A DNA stretch of 64,000 bases from CAWBJO01 sp963789175 (lineage in GTDB: Bacteria > Pseudomonadota > Alphaproteobacteria > Rhizobiales > Aestuariivirgaceae). Numbering within the stretch: the first letter of the stretch is position 1; every line of letters begins with the position of its first letter. The notes below the pieces were generated by a model. It had not been told where the DNA came from. It ran no database searches and worked only from the letters and a program-made list of their open reading frames with translations. Of this stretch, positions 1 to 8,735 are shown piece after piece. The stretch spans positions 1,046,815 through 1,110,814 of the forward strand of contig CAWBJO010000007.1 of assembly GCA_963789175.1 (NCBI GenBank). Direction: 5' to 3'. The translations under genes were made by a program, and so were the position numbers.

Positions 1-1260
1 CCGCCCGCGGTCGAGCCGGGACCGTTTCGCCTTCTCGTCACGACGCTCGAGGCCAATCCCTTCCTCGGCCGGGTCCTGACCGGCCGCGTGCGCTCCGGAA
101 CCATCCGCGCCAACCAGGCCGTCAAGGTGCTGTCGCGCGACGGTTCCCTCGTCGAGCAGGGCCGCGTGTCGAAGGTCTTGGGTTTCCACGGGCTCGACCG
201 CCTCGCCATCGAGGAAGGCGAGGCTGGCGACATCATCGCCGTATCCGGCCTCACCGCCGCGACCGTGGCCGATACGATTTGCGATCCCTCTGTCGCCGAC
301 CCGATCGCCGCGCAGCCGATCGATCCGCCGACCCTGACCATGACCTTTCGCATCAACGACGGTCCGCTCGCCGGCACCGAAGGCGACAAGGTGCAGAGCC
401 GCGTCATCCGTGAACGACTGTTCCGCGAGGCGGAGGGCAATGTCGCGCTGCGCGTTTCCGTTTCGGAGTCCGAGCCCGAGGCCTTCGAGGTCGCCGGCCG
501 CGGCGAGCTGCAGCTGGCCATCCTCATCGAGACGATGCGCCGCGAGGGATTCGAGCTGACCGTCGGCCGGCCGCGCGTCCTCTTCCACGCCGATGAAAAG
601 ACGGGCGAGCGCCTCGAGCCTTTCGAGGAGGTCACCGTCGACGTCGACGAGGCCTACACCGGCACCGTCGTCCAGAAGCTGTCGCAGCGCCGGGCCGAGA
701 TGGTCGATCTGCGGCCCTCCGGCGCCGGCCGCCAGCGGCTCATCTTTCATGCACCGACCCGCGGCCTCATCGGCTATCAGGGCGAGCTCCTGTCGGACAC
801 CCGCGGCACCGCCATCATGAACCGCATATTTCACGGCTACCGTCCCTTCGTCGGCGAGATTCCCTCGCGCCACACCGGCGCCCTGATCTCCAACGGCGAA
901 GGTGCCGCCGTCGCCTATGCCATCTTCAATCTCCAGGACCGCGGTCCGATGTTCATCGATCCGGGGATGAAGGTCTATCCGGGCATGATCGTCGGCGAGC
1001 ACACGCGCGGCAACGACCTCGAAATCAACGTCCTTAAAGGCAAGAAGCTGACCAACGTCCGCGCCGCCGGTAAGGACGACGCCGTCCTCCTGACGCCGCC
1101 CATCCGCATGACGCTCGAAAGGGCTCTCTCCTATGTGGGAGAGGACGAGCTGGTGGAAGTCACACCGCGATCCATCCGTCTCCGCAAGGCGATCCTCGAT
1201 CCCCATGCGCGCAAGCGATCCGAGAAAGTGAAGAACGCCGAGTCGGCCGCCGCCTCATGA
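1..1260 (+). CDS. typA: Ribosome-associated GTPase TypA/BipA, 3' part
   Basis: The frame is open from the first base and ends at TGA 1258-1260, so the N-terminal GTPase domain lies outside the window. The 419 visible residues cover the translational-GTPase beta-barrel, the EF-G domain III/V-like regions (GRGELQLAILIETMRREG near residue 165) and the BipA-specific C-terminal domain (PTRGLIGYQGELL, then NGEGAAVAYAIFNLQDRG). TypA is a ribosome-binding GTPase needed for growth under stress or cold and for 50S assembly. The stop overlaps the convergent folD stop by 6 bp. The call is secure; only the start is missing. Confidence 0.96.
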   Translation, partial: PPAVEPGPFRLLVTTLEANPFLGRVLTGRVRSGTIRANQAVKVLSRDGSLVEQGRVSKVLGFHGLDRLAIEEGEAGDIIAVSGLTAATVADTICDPSVADPIAAQPIDPPTLTMTFRINDGPLAGTEGDKVQSRVIRERLFREAEGNVALRVSVSESEPEAFEVAGRGELQLAILIETMRREGFELTVGRPRVLFHADEKTGERLEPFEEVTVDVDEAYTGTVVQKLSQRRAEMVDLRPSGAGRQRLIFHAPTRGLIGYQGELLSDTRGTAIMNRIFHGYRPFVGEIPSRHTGALISNGEGAAVAYAIFNLQDRGPMFIDPGMKVYPGMIVGEHTRGNDLEINVLKGKKLTNVRAAGKDDAVLLTPPIRMTLERALSYVGEDELVEVTPRSIRLRKAILDPHARKRSEKVKNAESAAAS

Positions 1261-2172
1261 GCCCTTGAGCGTCTCCGGCACGGCGACGCCCGCCTGCCGG
1301 CAAGCCGCGGTCACCGTGTTCCTGAGAAGGCAGGCGATGGTCATCGGTCCGACCCCGCCCGGCACCGGCGTGATGGCGCCGGCCGTTCGGGCGCAGCTTT
1401 CGAACTCGCAGTCTCCGACCAGCCTGGCCTTGCCGTTGCGTTCGATCCGGTTGATTCCGACGTCGATCACGCACGCCCCGGGCTTGATCCAGTCACCCTT
1501 GATCATCTCCGGTCGGCCCACCGCCGCGATGACGAGGTCGGCCCGCCGGCAGACATCGGGCAGGTCGCGGGTCCGGGAATGCGCGATCGTCACCGTCGCG
1601 TTCTCGGCGAGCAGAAGCTGCGCGACCGGCTTGCCGACGATGTTCGAGCGTCCGACCACCACGGCCTCGACGCCTTCGAGCTTCGGCAGCGTGTCCTTGG
1701 CGAGCAGCACGCAGCCGAGCGGCGTGCACGGTACGAGCGAGTCCTGCCCGGTCACCAGGCGGCCTGCATTGATGACGTGGAATCCGTCGACGTCCTTGTC
1801 CGGGTCGACGGCGTTCAGCACCTTGAGCGAGTCGATCTGCTTCGGCAGCGGCAGCTGCACCAGGATGCCGTGAACCGATCTGTCTTCGCTTAGGCGGCCG
1901 ACGAGCCTGAGGAGATCCGCTTCCGACGTGGACACGGAAAGCCGGTGCTCCCAGGAGTTCATGCCCGCTTCGAGGGTCTGCTTGTGCTTGTTGCGCACAT
2001 AGACCTGGCTCGCCGGGTCCTCGCCGACCAGGACGACGGCCAGTCCAGGCGTCAGTCCGGACTTCGACTTGAGCTCGCTGACCGCGCCGGCGATCCTTTC
2101 CCTCAGCCGCTCGGCATAGGCTTTGCCGTCGATGATCTTGGCATTCGTGGTTCGGGTCGAGATGTCCTGCAT
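1255..2172 (-). CDS. folD: Methylenetetrahydrofolate dehydrogenase/cyclohydrolase FolD
   Basis: This 305-aa bifunctional cytosolic enzyme interconverts 5,10-methylene-, methenyl- and 10-formyl-THF in one-carbon metabolism. Visible motifs are the substrate-site segment VQLPLPKQID, KDVDGFHV, the nucleotide-binding GRSNIVGKPVAQLL, and the C-terminal TPVPGGVGPMT. Length is normal for the family. The ATG at 2172 (MQDISTRTTNAK) is chosen over a longer open frame because upstream residues belong to the YggT-family gene in another frame. The gap to that gene is 2 bp, so the two are probably co-transcribed. 10-formyl-THF feeds PurH, encoded at 28.2 kb. Confidence 0.96.
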   Translation of the reverse strand: MQDISTRTTNAKIIDGKAYAERLRERIAGAVSELKSKSGLTPGLAVVLVGEDPASQVYVRNKHKQTLEAGMNSWEHRLSVSTSEADLLRLVGRLSEDRSVHGILVQLPLPKQIDSLKVLNAVDPDKDVDGFHVINAGRLVTGQDSLVPCTPLGCVLLAKDTLPKLEGVEAVVVGRSNIVGKPVAQLLLAENATVTIAHSRTRDLPDVCRRADLVIAAVGRPEMIKGDWIKPGACVIDVGINRIERNGKARLVGDCEFESCARTAGAITPVPGGVGPMTIACLLRNTVTAACRQAGVAVPETLKGS

Positions 2173-2174
2173 GT

Positions 2175-2453
2175 TCAGGGCACGTACCAGAGGATGAGGC
2201 GCTGCAGGAAATAGAGCAGCAGGAGAAGGATGACCGGCGAGATGTCGAGGCCGCCGAGGCTCGGCAGAACCCTGCGGATCGGATCGAGCAACGGTTCCGT
2301 CAGCTGGCCTAGGATGTAGGTGATTTGCCGGACCACCGGGTTGTGCAGATTGATGACGTTGAACGCGATGAGCCAGGAGACGATGACGGTGGCGACCACG
2401 ATATAGGTGTAAAGTTGTATGACGGTGATGATCAGCCAGATGAAGGGGTTCAT
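2175..2453 (-). CDS. YggT family membrane protein
   Basis: A 92-aa protein with two hydrophobic segments (residues about 4-28 and 72-88) separated by the family motif region NPVVRQITYILGQLTEPLLDPIRR. YggT proteins are small inner-membrane proteins linked to osmotic tolerance and cell-division functions; the molecular role is not settled. The ATG at 2453 gives the normal length; the longer frame upstream lacks any family sequence. It precedes folD by 2 bp on the same strand, an arrangement common in Rhizobiales. Confidence 0.88.
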   Translation of the reverse strand: MNPFIWLIITVIQLYTYIVVATVIVSWLIAFNVINLHNPVVRQITYILGQLTEPLLDPIRRVLPSLGGLDISPVILLLLLYFLQRLILWYVP

Positions 2454-2571
2454 GCCACTGTCCCGGGTTTGAGCGGCTGAACATCTAGCCGTCGCGGGGT
2501 GAAATCGCAAGCGGGCCGATTGCCTTGACAGGCCGGAGAGGCGAAGCCTAGATAACCCTCCTCGCGCCGAT

Positions 2572-2647
2572 GGGGCAGTAGCTCAGTTGGGAGAGCGCGG
2601 CGTTCGCAATGCCGAGGTCAGGGGTTCGATCCCCCTCTGCTCCACCA
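2572..2647 (+). tRNA. tRNA-Ala (CGC)
   Basis: A 76-nt cloverleaf including the encoded CCA. The acceptor stem GGGGCAG/CTGCTCC contains the G3-U70 wobble that defines alanine tRNAs. The anticodon loop TTCGCAA gives anticodon CGC (codon GCG). The T arm carries GGTTCGATCCC. It stands alone between yggT/folD and the SDR gene and shows no sign of use as an integration site. Confidence 0.97.
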
Positions 2648-2678
2648 TCCCCGCAAGCCTGTGGCGTATCAAAGAAAA

Positions 2679-2709
2679 AGAGAGGATGGCGGCTAGGCCA
2701 TCGCTCTCT
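2679..2709 (-). terminator. Rho-independent terminator (probably for the SDR gene)
   Basis: The arms agagaggatggc (2679-2690) and gccatcgctctct (2697-2709) pair with one bulge. Read on the minus strand the hairpin is followed by TTTTTCTTTG, so it should stop transcription arriving from the leftward SDR gene. On the plus strand it also lies 30 bp after tRNA-Ala, but with a poor U-tract. Confidence 0.6.
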
Positions 2710-2846
2710 CGTTTCCCCGGCTGAGTACGCAAGACCTGATCTCAGCGCTGCCTCTAGCAGAGCAAGCTTCGTGCCACGTTGGGTGAAGGCCGCATGTGGC
2801 GGAATTCCGGCGACTTGCAGGGAAACGCGTCCCGTGCCCCAGGGCG

Positions 2847-2869
2847 CGATTTTGCATTTTGCAAAATCG
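2847..2869. repeat. Perfect 10-bp inverted repeat
   Basis: CGATTTTGCA (2847-2856), a 3-nt spacer and TGCAAAATCG (2860-2869) form a perfect dyad in the 3' flank of the SDR gene. A half-copy, cgactttgcat, follows at once. There is no U-tract, so it is not an obvious terminator; it may be a protein-binding site or a decayed element. Confidence 0.5.
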
Positions 2870-2902
2870 ACTTTGCATTCCGGAAAAAGGCGCTCGCCCG
2901 TT

Positions 2903-3715
2903 CTAGCGCGGCGCCTGCAGGGCGCGGATGATCGGCAGCGAGAGGAACCGCGGCACGTATCTGCCCGCCAGCGCCGCCATCAGGTTGAAGAATCCCGGAA
3001 TCACCACGCGTCGCCGCTGCTTGAAGCCTTCCCATCCGGCGAGCGCGACGTCGCGGGGCGGCAGGGCCATCATTTTCTGCAGCATTCCGAACGGCCTCAT
3101 GCCGGCCCGCGCCTGGAAACCGGTGAGGACCGGGCCCGGGCACAGCACCGTCACCGTGACGCCGGTGCGCTCGAGCTCGGTGGCAAGTCCCTCCGAGAAC
3201 GACAGCACGAAGGCTTTGCTCGCATAGTACACCGCCATGTAGGGGCCGGGCATGAACGCCGCCACCGATGCGATGTTGAGAATTCCGCCGCCCTGTCGCG
3301 CCACCATGTGCGGCAGAAAGCGCAGGCACATGTCGGTCAGTGCCCGTATGTTGACGTCGACGATGCCGAGCTGGCTGTCGACCGGCAGCGTCGCCTGATG
3401 CCCGGTGAGGCCGTATCCCGCGTTGTTGATGATGATGTCGGGCATCAGGTCCCTCTGCCGGAGCTCGTCGTGGACGAGCTGGACGGCATCGGGCTGGCCG
3501 AGGTCGCGGACGATGACGGTGATGCTCAGTGTCGGGTGGCGGGCGGCGATGACGCCCCTCACGCGGTTGAGCTCGCCCTCCTGCCGCGACACGATGACGA
3601 GGTCGCAGTTCTCCTCCGCGACGATGTGGGCGAAGGCTTCCCCGATCCCGCCGGAAGCGCCCGTGATGAGCACGCGCGGCCGTCGGGTGGGCGGCGCTGC
3701 AGGTTCTGCCGGCAT
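2903..3715 (-). CDS. SDR family NAD(P)-dependent oxidoreductase
   Basis: A 270-aa classical short-chain dehydrogenase/reductase. The Rossmann glycine motif TGASGGIG (residues about 18-25), the NNAGYG motif, the catalytic serine in NIASVAAF and the YYASK Tyr/Lys pair are all present, so it should be active. The C-terminal tail with hydrophobic patches (FFNLMAALAGRYVPRFL) resembles the DltE/YqjQ-like subgroup that acts on lipidic substrates; the substrate cannot be read from sequence. Neighbours give no pathway clue. Start at ATG 3715. Confidence 0.88.
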   Translation of the reverse strand: MPAEPAAPPTRRPRVLITGASGGIGEAFAHIVAEENCDLVIVSRQEGELNRVRGVIAARHPTLSITVIVRDLGQPDAVQLVHDELRQRDLMPDIIINNAGYGLTGHQATLPVDSQLGIVDVNIRALTDMCLRFLPHMVARQGGGILNIASVAAFMPGPYMAVYYASKAFVLSFSEGLATELERTGVTVTVLCPGPVLTGFQARAGMRPFGMLQKMMALPPRDVALAGWEGFKQRRRVVIPGFFNLMAALAGRYVPRFLSLPIIRALQAPR

Positions 3716-3816
3716 GATCCCCTCGATCGTGGCTGACCCTCGATGCCCTTTCTAACACGTCGGCGGCGGCCATGCCACGAACCCATGGCCGTGCCCTGAG
3801 CGTTCGGGAGAAGGTG

Positions 3817-4203
3817 CTAGAGGAGCTGGGTCAGGATGATGACCTCGCCGATGATGCTCACGACGAAAGCCAGCGTCCGGACCCAGGGCAGCCCGGCGAT
3901 GAAGACGATCGCGTGGACCAGGCGGGCCCAGAAGAAGATGGTGGCGCCGAGCGCCGTCGTCTCGTTCGCCAGGCTTGCGACGTGCGCGACGAGCACCAGC
4001 GCGGCGAACGGGGCGAGGTTTTCGGCCATGTTGATGTGGGCGCGCCACGACCGTGCCGCCCAACGCGGCAAAGCCGGCGGATTTTCCGGATAGCCCACAG
4101 TATCGGGAATGCCCCATACGGCGACCCGCGCCAGGACGTAGGGCATGAACAGCAGGATGCAGAGAACGGCGCTCCAGACGAGCATGGTGAGGTCTGTGGT
4201 CAT
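3817..4203 (-). CDS. MAPEG family membrane protein
   Basis: A 128-aa integral membrane protein with four hydrophobic segments (about 5-27, 62-82, 86-104 and 108-127). The layout and the motif AHINMAENLAPFAALVLVAH between helices 1 and 2 match the bacterial MAPEG family (membrane-associated proteins in eicosanoid and glutathione metabolism). The bacterial members mostly have unknown substrates. AAGGAG sits 7 bases before the ATG at 4203. The gene ends the core segment just before the tRNA-Thr island. Confidence 0.85.
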   Translation of the reverse strand: MTTDLTMLVWSAVLCILLFMPYVLARVAVWGIPDTVGYPENPPALPRWAARSWRAHINMAENLAPFAALVLVAHVASLANETTALGATIFFWARLVHAIVFIAGLPWVRTLAFVVSIIGEVIILTQLL

Positions 4204-4333
4204 CGATGGCTCCTTCGCTGGGTGATTGGCGAATGCGCTGGCATGCCCGTTTGGGCATGCAGCCTACGCTGGATGGAAGCGACGTACGTGCCGGGAGTGC
4301 GAATGCAGCCGCGAGCGATCGTGGCCGAAGAAA

Positions 4334-4379
4334 TGGTGCCGCCTAGGTGACTCGAACACCTGACCCTCGCATTACGAAT
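4334..4379 (-). repeat. Island end: tRNA-Thr 3'-half fragment (att copy)
   Basis: 46 bases identical to 12699-12744, comprising CCA, the acceptor 3' strand, the T arm and the 3' part of the anticodon arm. Homology stops just after the anticodon loop (ttacgaa, 4372-4378), where the sequence turns into AT-rich island DNA. As a tRNA it is non-functional because the 5' half is absent. Confidence 0.93.
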
Positions 4380-4885
4380 TATAAGTTAGAGGGTTTGATC
4401 CAGTTGGCGAGTTGGCAATTTTTGGATCTACGAGATTTTTCAATGATTTAAGATTGGTGATGTTTGGACGTCATTGGAGAGTCTAGTTCATCATCACCCT
4501 ACTAGTACCCTACTAACACGCGGGCGAGATGATAGTCGCATGTGAAGCGACGCGCGTTTTCAGCTCGAGTTACCATTACCAAACTTAAGTTGCAGCCTAA
4601 GATGCTGTTTTGATTCGCAATAGTGCGGCATACAAATCAAAACACGTTTCCCTAAGCCGCAGTTTGCAAGCCCTTTGCAAATATCCCCGTTAGCGCGTTG
4701 CCCTCAATGTGGTTTTGGCAAAGGTGGGGAAGGCCCAATTGTGACCGCCAGGGCCTGAAGCGTATAGGGGGGACCAAGGTGCGTTGTAGGACGAAAGCAG
4801 GGTTTGTGAGCCCAGTACGTGCCCTGGCGCGCCCTTAGCCTACTTGGGCCTACTGCTGCTTCCCCGACCCGACATTTCCCGGCGC
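4380..4885. other. AT-rich att-arm region, no gene
   Basis: About 500 bp without a plausible coding region, visibly more AT-rich than the core. It contains two direct 9-mers ACCCTACTA at 4496-4504 and 4507-4515, spaced 11 bp (one helical turn), about 120 bp inside the island end. Such phased repeats resemble integrase arm-type sites, but no integrase is present to test this. Confidence 0.45.
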
Positions 4886-5389
4886 TTACCTTGGAAACAG
4901 CGCGGAGACATCCACCCAGATCGTTTGCTGGACCTTCGTCTTCGGGTCTATTGCGTCATAGACATCGAAGTGTCGCTCCCCTTCAACCTGAAGGGTCTGA
5001 AGTCGGATATCAAATCCGAGCTCCCTCACAATGTGCTGGCTCTCGGGAACCGAGAGCGCCACAAAGGCGGTGTCGGAAGACTTTCCCGTTCCATTCTTCA
5101 GGATCGCATCCTTAATCTTCACGAATGCAATAATCTCGCGACCTCGTTCTTTCGAGCTAAGGTCCTTTGCCAAATAGGTGATGGCGACGGCGTGCCCAAG
5201 CCACATCGGAAAGTTGTCGCTGATCTTCTTCTTCAGGGCAGCACGATCTGGCCGAGGCTTGTCGGAGTCCGAACCCCGCGCCAGCATGTTCAGGATATCC
5301 CCGTAAGGGTCCGAGTCGTTACCCTTGTAGTACGAGGATTTCGCGAACAGCGCCCGCAGTCGCACCCAGTCACCGTGCAACAGCTGCAT
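4886..5389 (-). CDS. Hypothetical protein
   Basis: A 167-aa hydrophilic protein without signal peptide or membrane segments; I do not recognise the family. Composition is balanced, with lysine- and aspartate-rich stretches, and the middle segment (KKISDNFPMWLGHAVAI) looks globular. The start ATG at 5389 has only a weak upstream CAGGG. It lies first in the tRNA-Thr island and points towards the island end. It may be an intact island gene or a fragment; no partner is evident. Confidence 0.5.
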   Translation of the reverse strand: MQLLHGDWVRLRALFAKSSYYKGNDSDPYGDILNMLARGSDSDKPRPDRAALKKKISDNFPMWLGHAVAITYLAKDLSSKERGREIIAFVKIKDAILKNGTGKSSDTAFVALSVPESQHIVRELGFDIRLQTLQVEGERHFDVYDAIDPKTKVQQTIWVDVSALFPR

Positions 5390-5492
5390 CCCTGGTTAGC
5401 AGTATAGCCGTTTCATTCGCGACTGTGGAGCGCGTTGCGCAACCGCGCAAGCGTCTGCAGTAGCTTTTGGCGGGCCCCTCAAAGATCGTGGC

Positions 5493-6023
5493 TCAATCAG
5501 AGGCACCTACGACCCCCAATGATTCGATCCAGCGGTCCTGAAGGGCAGAATCCTTGTGTATCGCAAACAGCTGTTTGGACTCATGGGAAAGCGTCCAGTT
5601 GGGCACCAATTGTCTGAAGGTTTCTAGTGCATTTCTCCCGTCGTCGAGTAGCTTTTCTGCCTCGGCATTAGAATCTGCTTGTTCACTCAGGCGGGCATAA
5701 CAGGCAGCAAGTATCAGAAAGACCCGCGGTTGCGGGTTGTTCATTTTTAACAACTTGTCCTTTGCCAAGGCGTAGCGCTTTCCATGGAAAAGTGCGCTGC
5801 CTAGCGACCACCAATACCATTCAGGGTGGTCTTGCTTCATGGCTATTGCAGTCTCGATTTGACGGATTGCCACTTCTGGGTTCTCTTGCCTAATCAAGAC
5901 ATCTGCGTGCATCACCAGTAGATCGGCATCGTTGGGGTTTCCCTGCAAGGCTCTCGCGAAGGCTTCGTTGCCCTCGTCACAAAGCAACTTTGCTCTCGCG
6001 CCATCGTTGTCGGCGGTCTCACT
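5493..6023 (-). pseudogene. TPR-domain regulator, C-terminal fragment
   Basis: The readable 164 residues (from TTG 5987) plus about 12 upstream in-frame residues before a TGA (6024-6026) look like the last TPR repeats of a large regulator: NPNDADLLVMHADVL, HPEWYWWSLGSALFHGKRYA, then a tail LVPNWTLSHE. The pattern of a DADL repeat followed by an HPxWY repeat is shared with the C-terminal half of the 54475-56568 regulator, so it was probably a winged-helix or BTAD/TolB-like/TPR protein. The DNA-binding and TolB parts are missing. It was likely truncated during island decay. Confidence 0.6.
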
Positions 6024-6110
6024 TCAAATGCAGCGGCTTGAGGGAGTCCTGGGGAGGGCAGTTCTAATTCTTGCTAGTGGCAAGCGCGAGGGCCAAAGTT
6101 TCAGATGACT

Positions 6111-7127
6111 TCAGGCGCGACGTCGGCGCGATTTCGCAAAGGTGTCGAAGGCGACCGCTAAGACGATGATCACCCCGATGATGATCTGCTGGATATAGGA
6201 ATTGACGTTCATCAACACGAGACCGTTGAGCAAGACGCCGATGAGAATTGCACCGACAACGGTACCAAAGATCGAGCCAGAACCTCCGAAGAGACTGGTG
6301 CCGCCAATGACCACCGAGGCGATGACGGTCAGTTCATAGCCGGTGCCTGCCACCGCCTCTGCCGAGTTGAGGCGAGCTGAGAGCACAAAGGCGCCGAGTC
6401 CCGCAAAGAAGCCCATGATGATGTAGACGCTACAGAGGATAGCCGTAACGTTGACGCCCGCAAGACGGGCGGCTTCCGGATTTCCGCCCACCGCATAGAC
6501 CTGGCGCCCGTAGCGCGTGTAGCTCAGGACGATATGGGCGACAACAGCGCAGACGAGGAAGATGATGACGGGAACGGGCATGGAGAAGATCTTGCCCTGG
6601 CCCCACCAAGCGAAATCGGGTTGGAAGCCCGAAATGGGCCCGCCCGCTGCAAAGAGAAGCGCTCCACCGCGGAAGACTGACATGCCACCTAGTGTCACCA
6701 CGAAAGCTGGCACCTTGAGTCGCGTGATCGCAACGCCCTGAATTGCGCCGCCTGCGACGCCCACCAAGATCGCCGCCAACGCCGCAAGTGGCCATCCAAA
6801 GCCCAACGTATCATCGCCCACTGTGAAGCGGTCCTGCATGCCTCCCTTGGCAACGGCAGCGGAAACCAGGCCGGCGAAGGCAAGGAGTGATCCGACCGAA
6901 AGGTCGATGCCAGCGGTGAGGATCACAAATGTCATGCCAATGGCAAGGAGACCGGTGATCGAAACCTGCCGCATGACGTTGAAGAGATTGATCGAAGACA
7001 GAAAGCGCGGCTCCATGATCGCGAAAACCATCATGAGGAGAAGCAGAAAGATTAGCGGTGCGAATCTCGCGAGGAACGAGAACGCATCGAAATCGCGTTC
7101 CTGAGGCTTTGCAGTAGCGTCGGCCAT
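6111..7127 (-). CDS. Sugar ABC transporter permease (RbsC family)
   Basis: A 338-aa polytopic inner-membrane protein of the ribose/xylose/inositol-type permease family, with about ten hydrophobic helices, the N-terminal ILTAGIDLSVGSLLAFAGLV motif, and the cytoplasmic GGNPEAARLAGVNV loop that contacts the ATPase. ATG 7127 is preceded by GGAGG. It is the last gene of a three-gene operon (binding protein - ATPase - permease) and starts 10 bp after the ATPase stop. The sugar is unknown. Confidence 0.93.
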   Translation of the reverse strand: MADATAKPQERDFDAFSFLARFAPLIFLLLLMMVFAIMEPRFLSSINLFNVMRQVSITGLLAIGMTFVILTAGIDLSVGSLLAFAGLVSAAVAKGGMQDRFTVGDDTLGFGWPLAALAAILVGVAGGAIQGVAITRLKVPAFVVTLGGMSVFRGGALLFAAGGPISGFQPDFAWWGQGKIFSMPVPVIIFLVCAVVAHIVLSYTRYGRQVYAVGGNPEAARLAGVNVTAILCSVYIIMGFFAGLGAFVLSARLNSAEAVAGTGYELTVIASVVIGGTSLFGGSGSIFGTVVGAILIGVLLNGLVLMNVNSYIQQIIIGVIIVLAVAFDTFAKSRRRRA

Positions 7128-7137
7128 GGGTCCTCCG

Positions 7138-8679
7138 TCAGGCGGCGCGCTGCGCCCCGATGGTCATCAATGTCATGAGCTTTTCTTGGGTAGCCTCGGG
7201 ACCCATTACCTCACCCGTAACTCGACCTTCGCGCATGGTGACGATGCGGTCGGCAAGGGCAAGCACCTCCGGCAACTCGGATGAGATAACGATGATGGCG
7301 ATGCCGGATTGCGCCATCTTGAAAAGCAGGTTGTGGACTTCCGCCTTGGCGCCGACATCGATGCCGCGAGTCGGCTCATCGACGATCAGCACCTTCGGCT
7401 CCAAGGCCAGCCAGCGAGCCAGGACGACCTTCTGCTGGTTTCCGCCCGATAGATTTCCGACGATCTGGTCTGGTGAAGCCATGCGGATGTTGAGAAGCTT
7501 CCTGTACTCCTGAACCAGAGCGTCCTCCTTTGACGCACTGATGAAGATGCCGTTTGAGATTCGGTCCTGCGCAGCGATCGAGAGATTGGCGCGGATGGCG
7601 AGGGCGAGGAAAAGGGCCTGCTGCTTGCGGTCTTCCGGCAAGAAGCCTATGCCGTGAGCGATAGCATCACGGGGGGAGGTGATGGTGACGGGCTTTCCCT
7701 CGATCTGAATATCGCCAGAATCGAAGGGATCGGCGCCGAAGATGGTACGCGCCGTCTCTGTGCGGCCGGCCCCGACAAGCCCAGCGATACCGAGAATCTC
7801 ACCCTTGTGGACCTTCAACGACACGTCATGGAGCTCGATGGCGCTAGCATCGGTGCTCGTGTGGCGGCGAGAGATGTTCTTTGCTTCGAGCGCCACGTCA
7901 GGTGTTGTGAAGCTCTGCGTTCGGGCGGCCAGGAGGCCGATTTCTCGACCGACCATGAGGCGAATGATGCCTTCCATGTCGGTATCCTTGACTCGGCCGC
8001 GGCCAACATGACGGCCGTCGCGCAGTACGGTGTAGCTGTCGCAAATCTCGAATACCTCCTGGAGACGGTGCGTGACGAAAATTGTCGCGATGCCTTCGCG
8101 CTTCAAGGCGCGCGTGATGGAGAACAACTTTTCGACCTCGGTGCGACTTAAGGCGCTTGTCGGTTCGTCCATGACGATGAGCTTCGACTTCATAGAGAGT
8201 GCGCGGGCGATCTCGACCATCTGCTGCTCGGCGACTGAGAGGTCGCGCACGAGTGCAGCGGGGCTGCGATCAAGCCCGATGCGCTTGCAGAGTTCCGCCG
8301 TCTGCGCCTCCAACTGCCGATAGCTGATGAAAAAGCGCGAGCCGGGCTCGCGGCCGATGAAGACGTTCTCCGCCACTGTCATGTCCGGGGCGAGAGTGAA
8401 TTCCTGGTATATCGTGACGATGCCAGCGGCCTGAGCCTCGTGGGGTGAGGCGAAGCGCACCTCCCTGCCGTCGAACGCTATGGTGCCGCTGTCTGGCGGT
8501 TGGGCGCCCGAAAGGATTTTCAGCAGCGTCGATTTGCCCGCGCCATTCTCCCCAAGAAAAGCGTGGATCTCAGCGGCCCCGACTTCGAAGTCGACCTCTT
8601 GGAGTGCGCGCACGCCAGGGAATGTCTTGGATATTCCCCGCATGGATAGAAGCGGCGGCTTCGAGTCTGCTGCTGTCAT
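7138..8679 (-). CDS. Sugar ABC transporter ATP-binding protein (RbsA family)
   Basis: A 513-aa tandem ATPase. The first half has Walker A GENGAGKST and a degenerate signature LSVAEQQMVEIARAL. The second half has the signature LSGGNQQKVVLARWL and Walker B VLIVDEPTRGIDVG but a weak Walker A (GLVGAGRTETART). This asymmetry is normal for RbsA/XylG/MglA proteins. The start is taken at ATG 8679 (MTAADSKPP) because GGGGAGA lies 8 bases upstream; a longer GTG start at 8709 would overlap the intergenic repeat. Confidence 0.93.
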   Translation of the reverse strand: MTAADSKPPLLSMRGISKTFPGVRALQEVDFEVGAAEIHAFLGENGAGKSTLLKILSGAQPPDSGTIAFDGREVRFASPHEAQAAGIVTIYQEFTLAPDMTVAENVFIGREPGSRFFISYRQLEAQTAELCKRIGLDRSPAALVRDLSVAEQQMVEIARALSMKSKLIVMDEPTSALSRTEVEKLFSITRALKREGIATIFVTHRLQEVFEICDSYTVLRDGRHVGRGRVKDTDMEGIIRLMVGREIGLLAARTQSFTTPDVALEAKNISRRHTSTDASAIELHDVSLKVHKGEILGIAGLVGAGRTETARTIFGADPFDSGDIQIEGKPVTITSPRDAIAHGIGFLPEDRKQQALFLALAIRANLSIAAQDRISNGIFISASKEDALVQEYRKLLNIRMASPDQIVGNLSGGNQQKVVLARWLALEPKVLIVDEPTRGIDVGAKAEVHNLLFKMAQSGIAIIVISSELPEVLALADRIVTMREGRVTGEVMGPEATQEKLMTLMTIGAQRAA

Positions 8680-8735
8680 TTGCCAATCTCCCCGGCCGGA
8701 GGATTTCACCCCCGGCCGGAGACGGTATCAAGTGA
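8680..8735 (-). promoter_or_regulatory. GC-rich repeat between binding-protein and ATPase genes
   Basis: The 56-bp gap holds two copies of TCCGGCCGGGG, each with a palindromic CCGGCCGG core, 8 bp apart. They can pair as a strong hairpin just after the binding-protein stop. Such hairpins usually stabilise the upstream mRNA so that the binding protein is made in excess of the membrane parts; that role is inferred. Confidence 0.5.

Noticed and set aside
8680..8735. CCGGCCGG repeats as a rho-independent terminator in the sugar ABC operon
   Set aside because: No U-tract, and a good RBS for the next gene follows at once; an mRNA-stabilising hairpin fits better.
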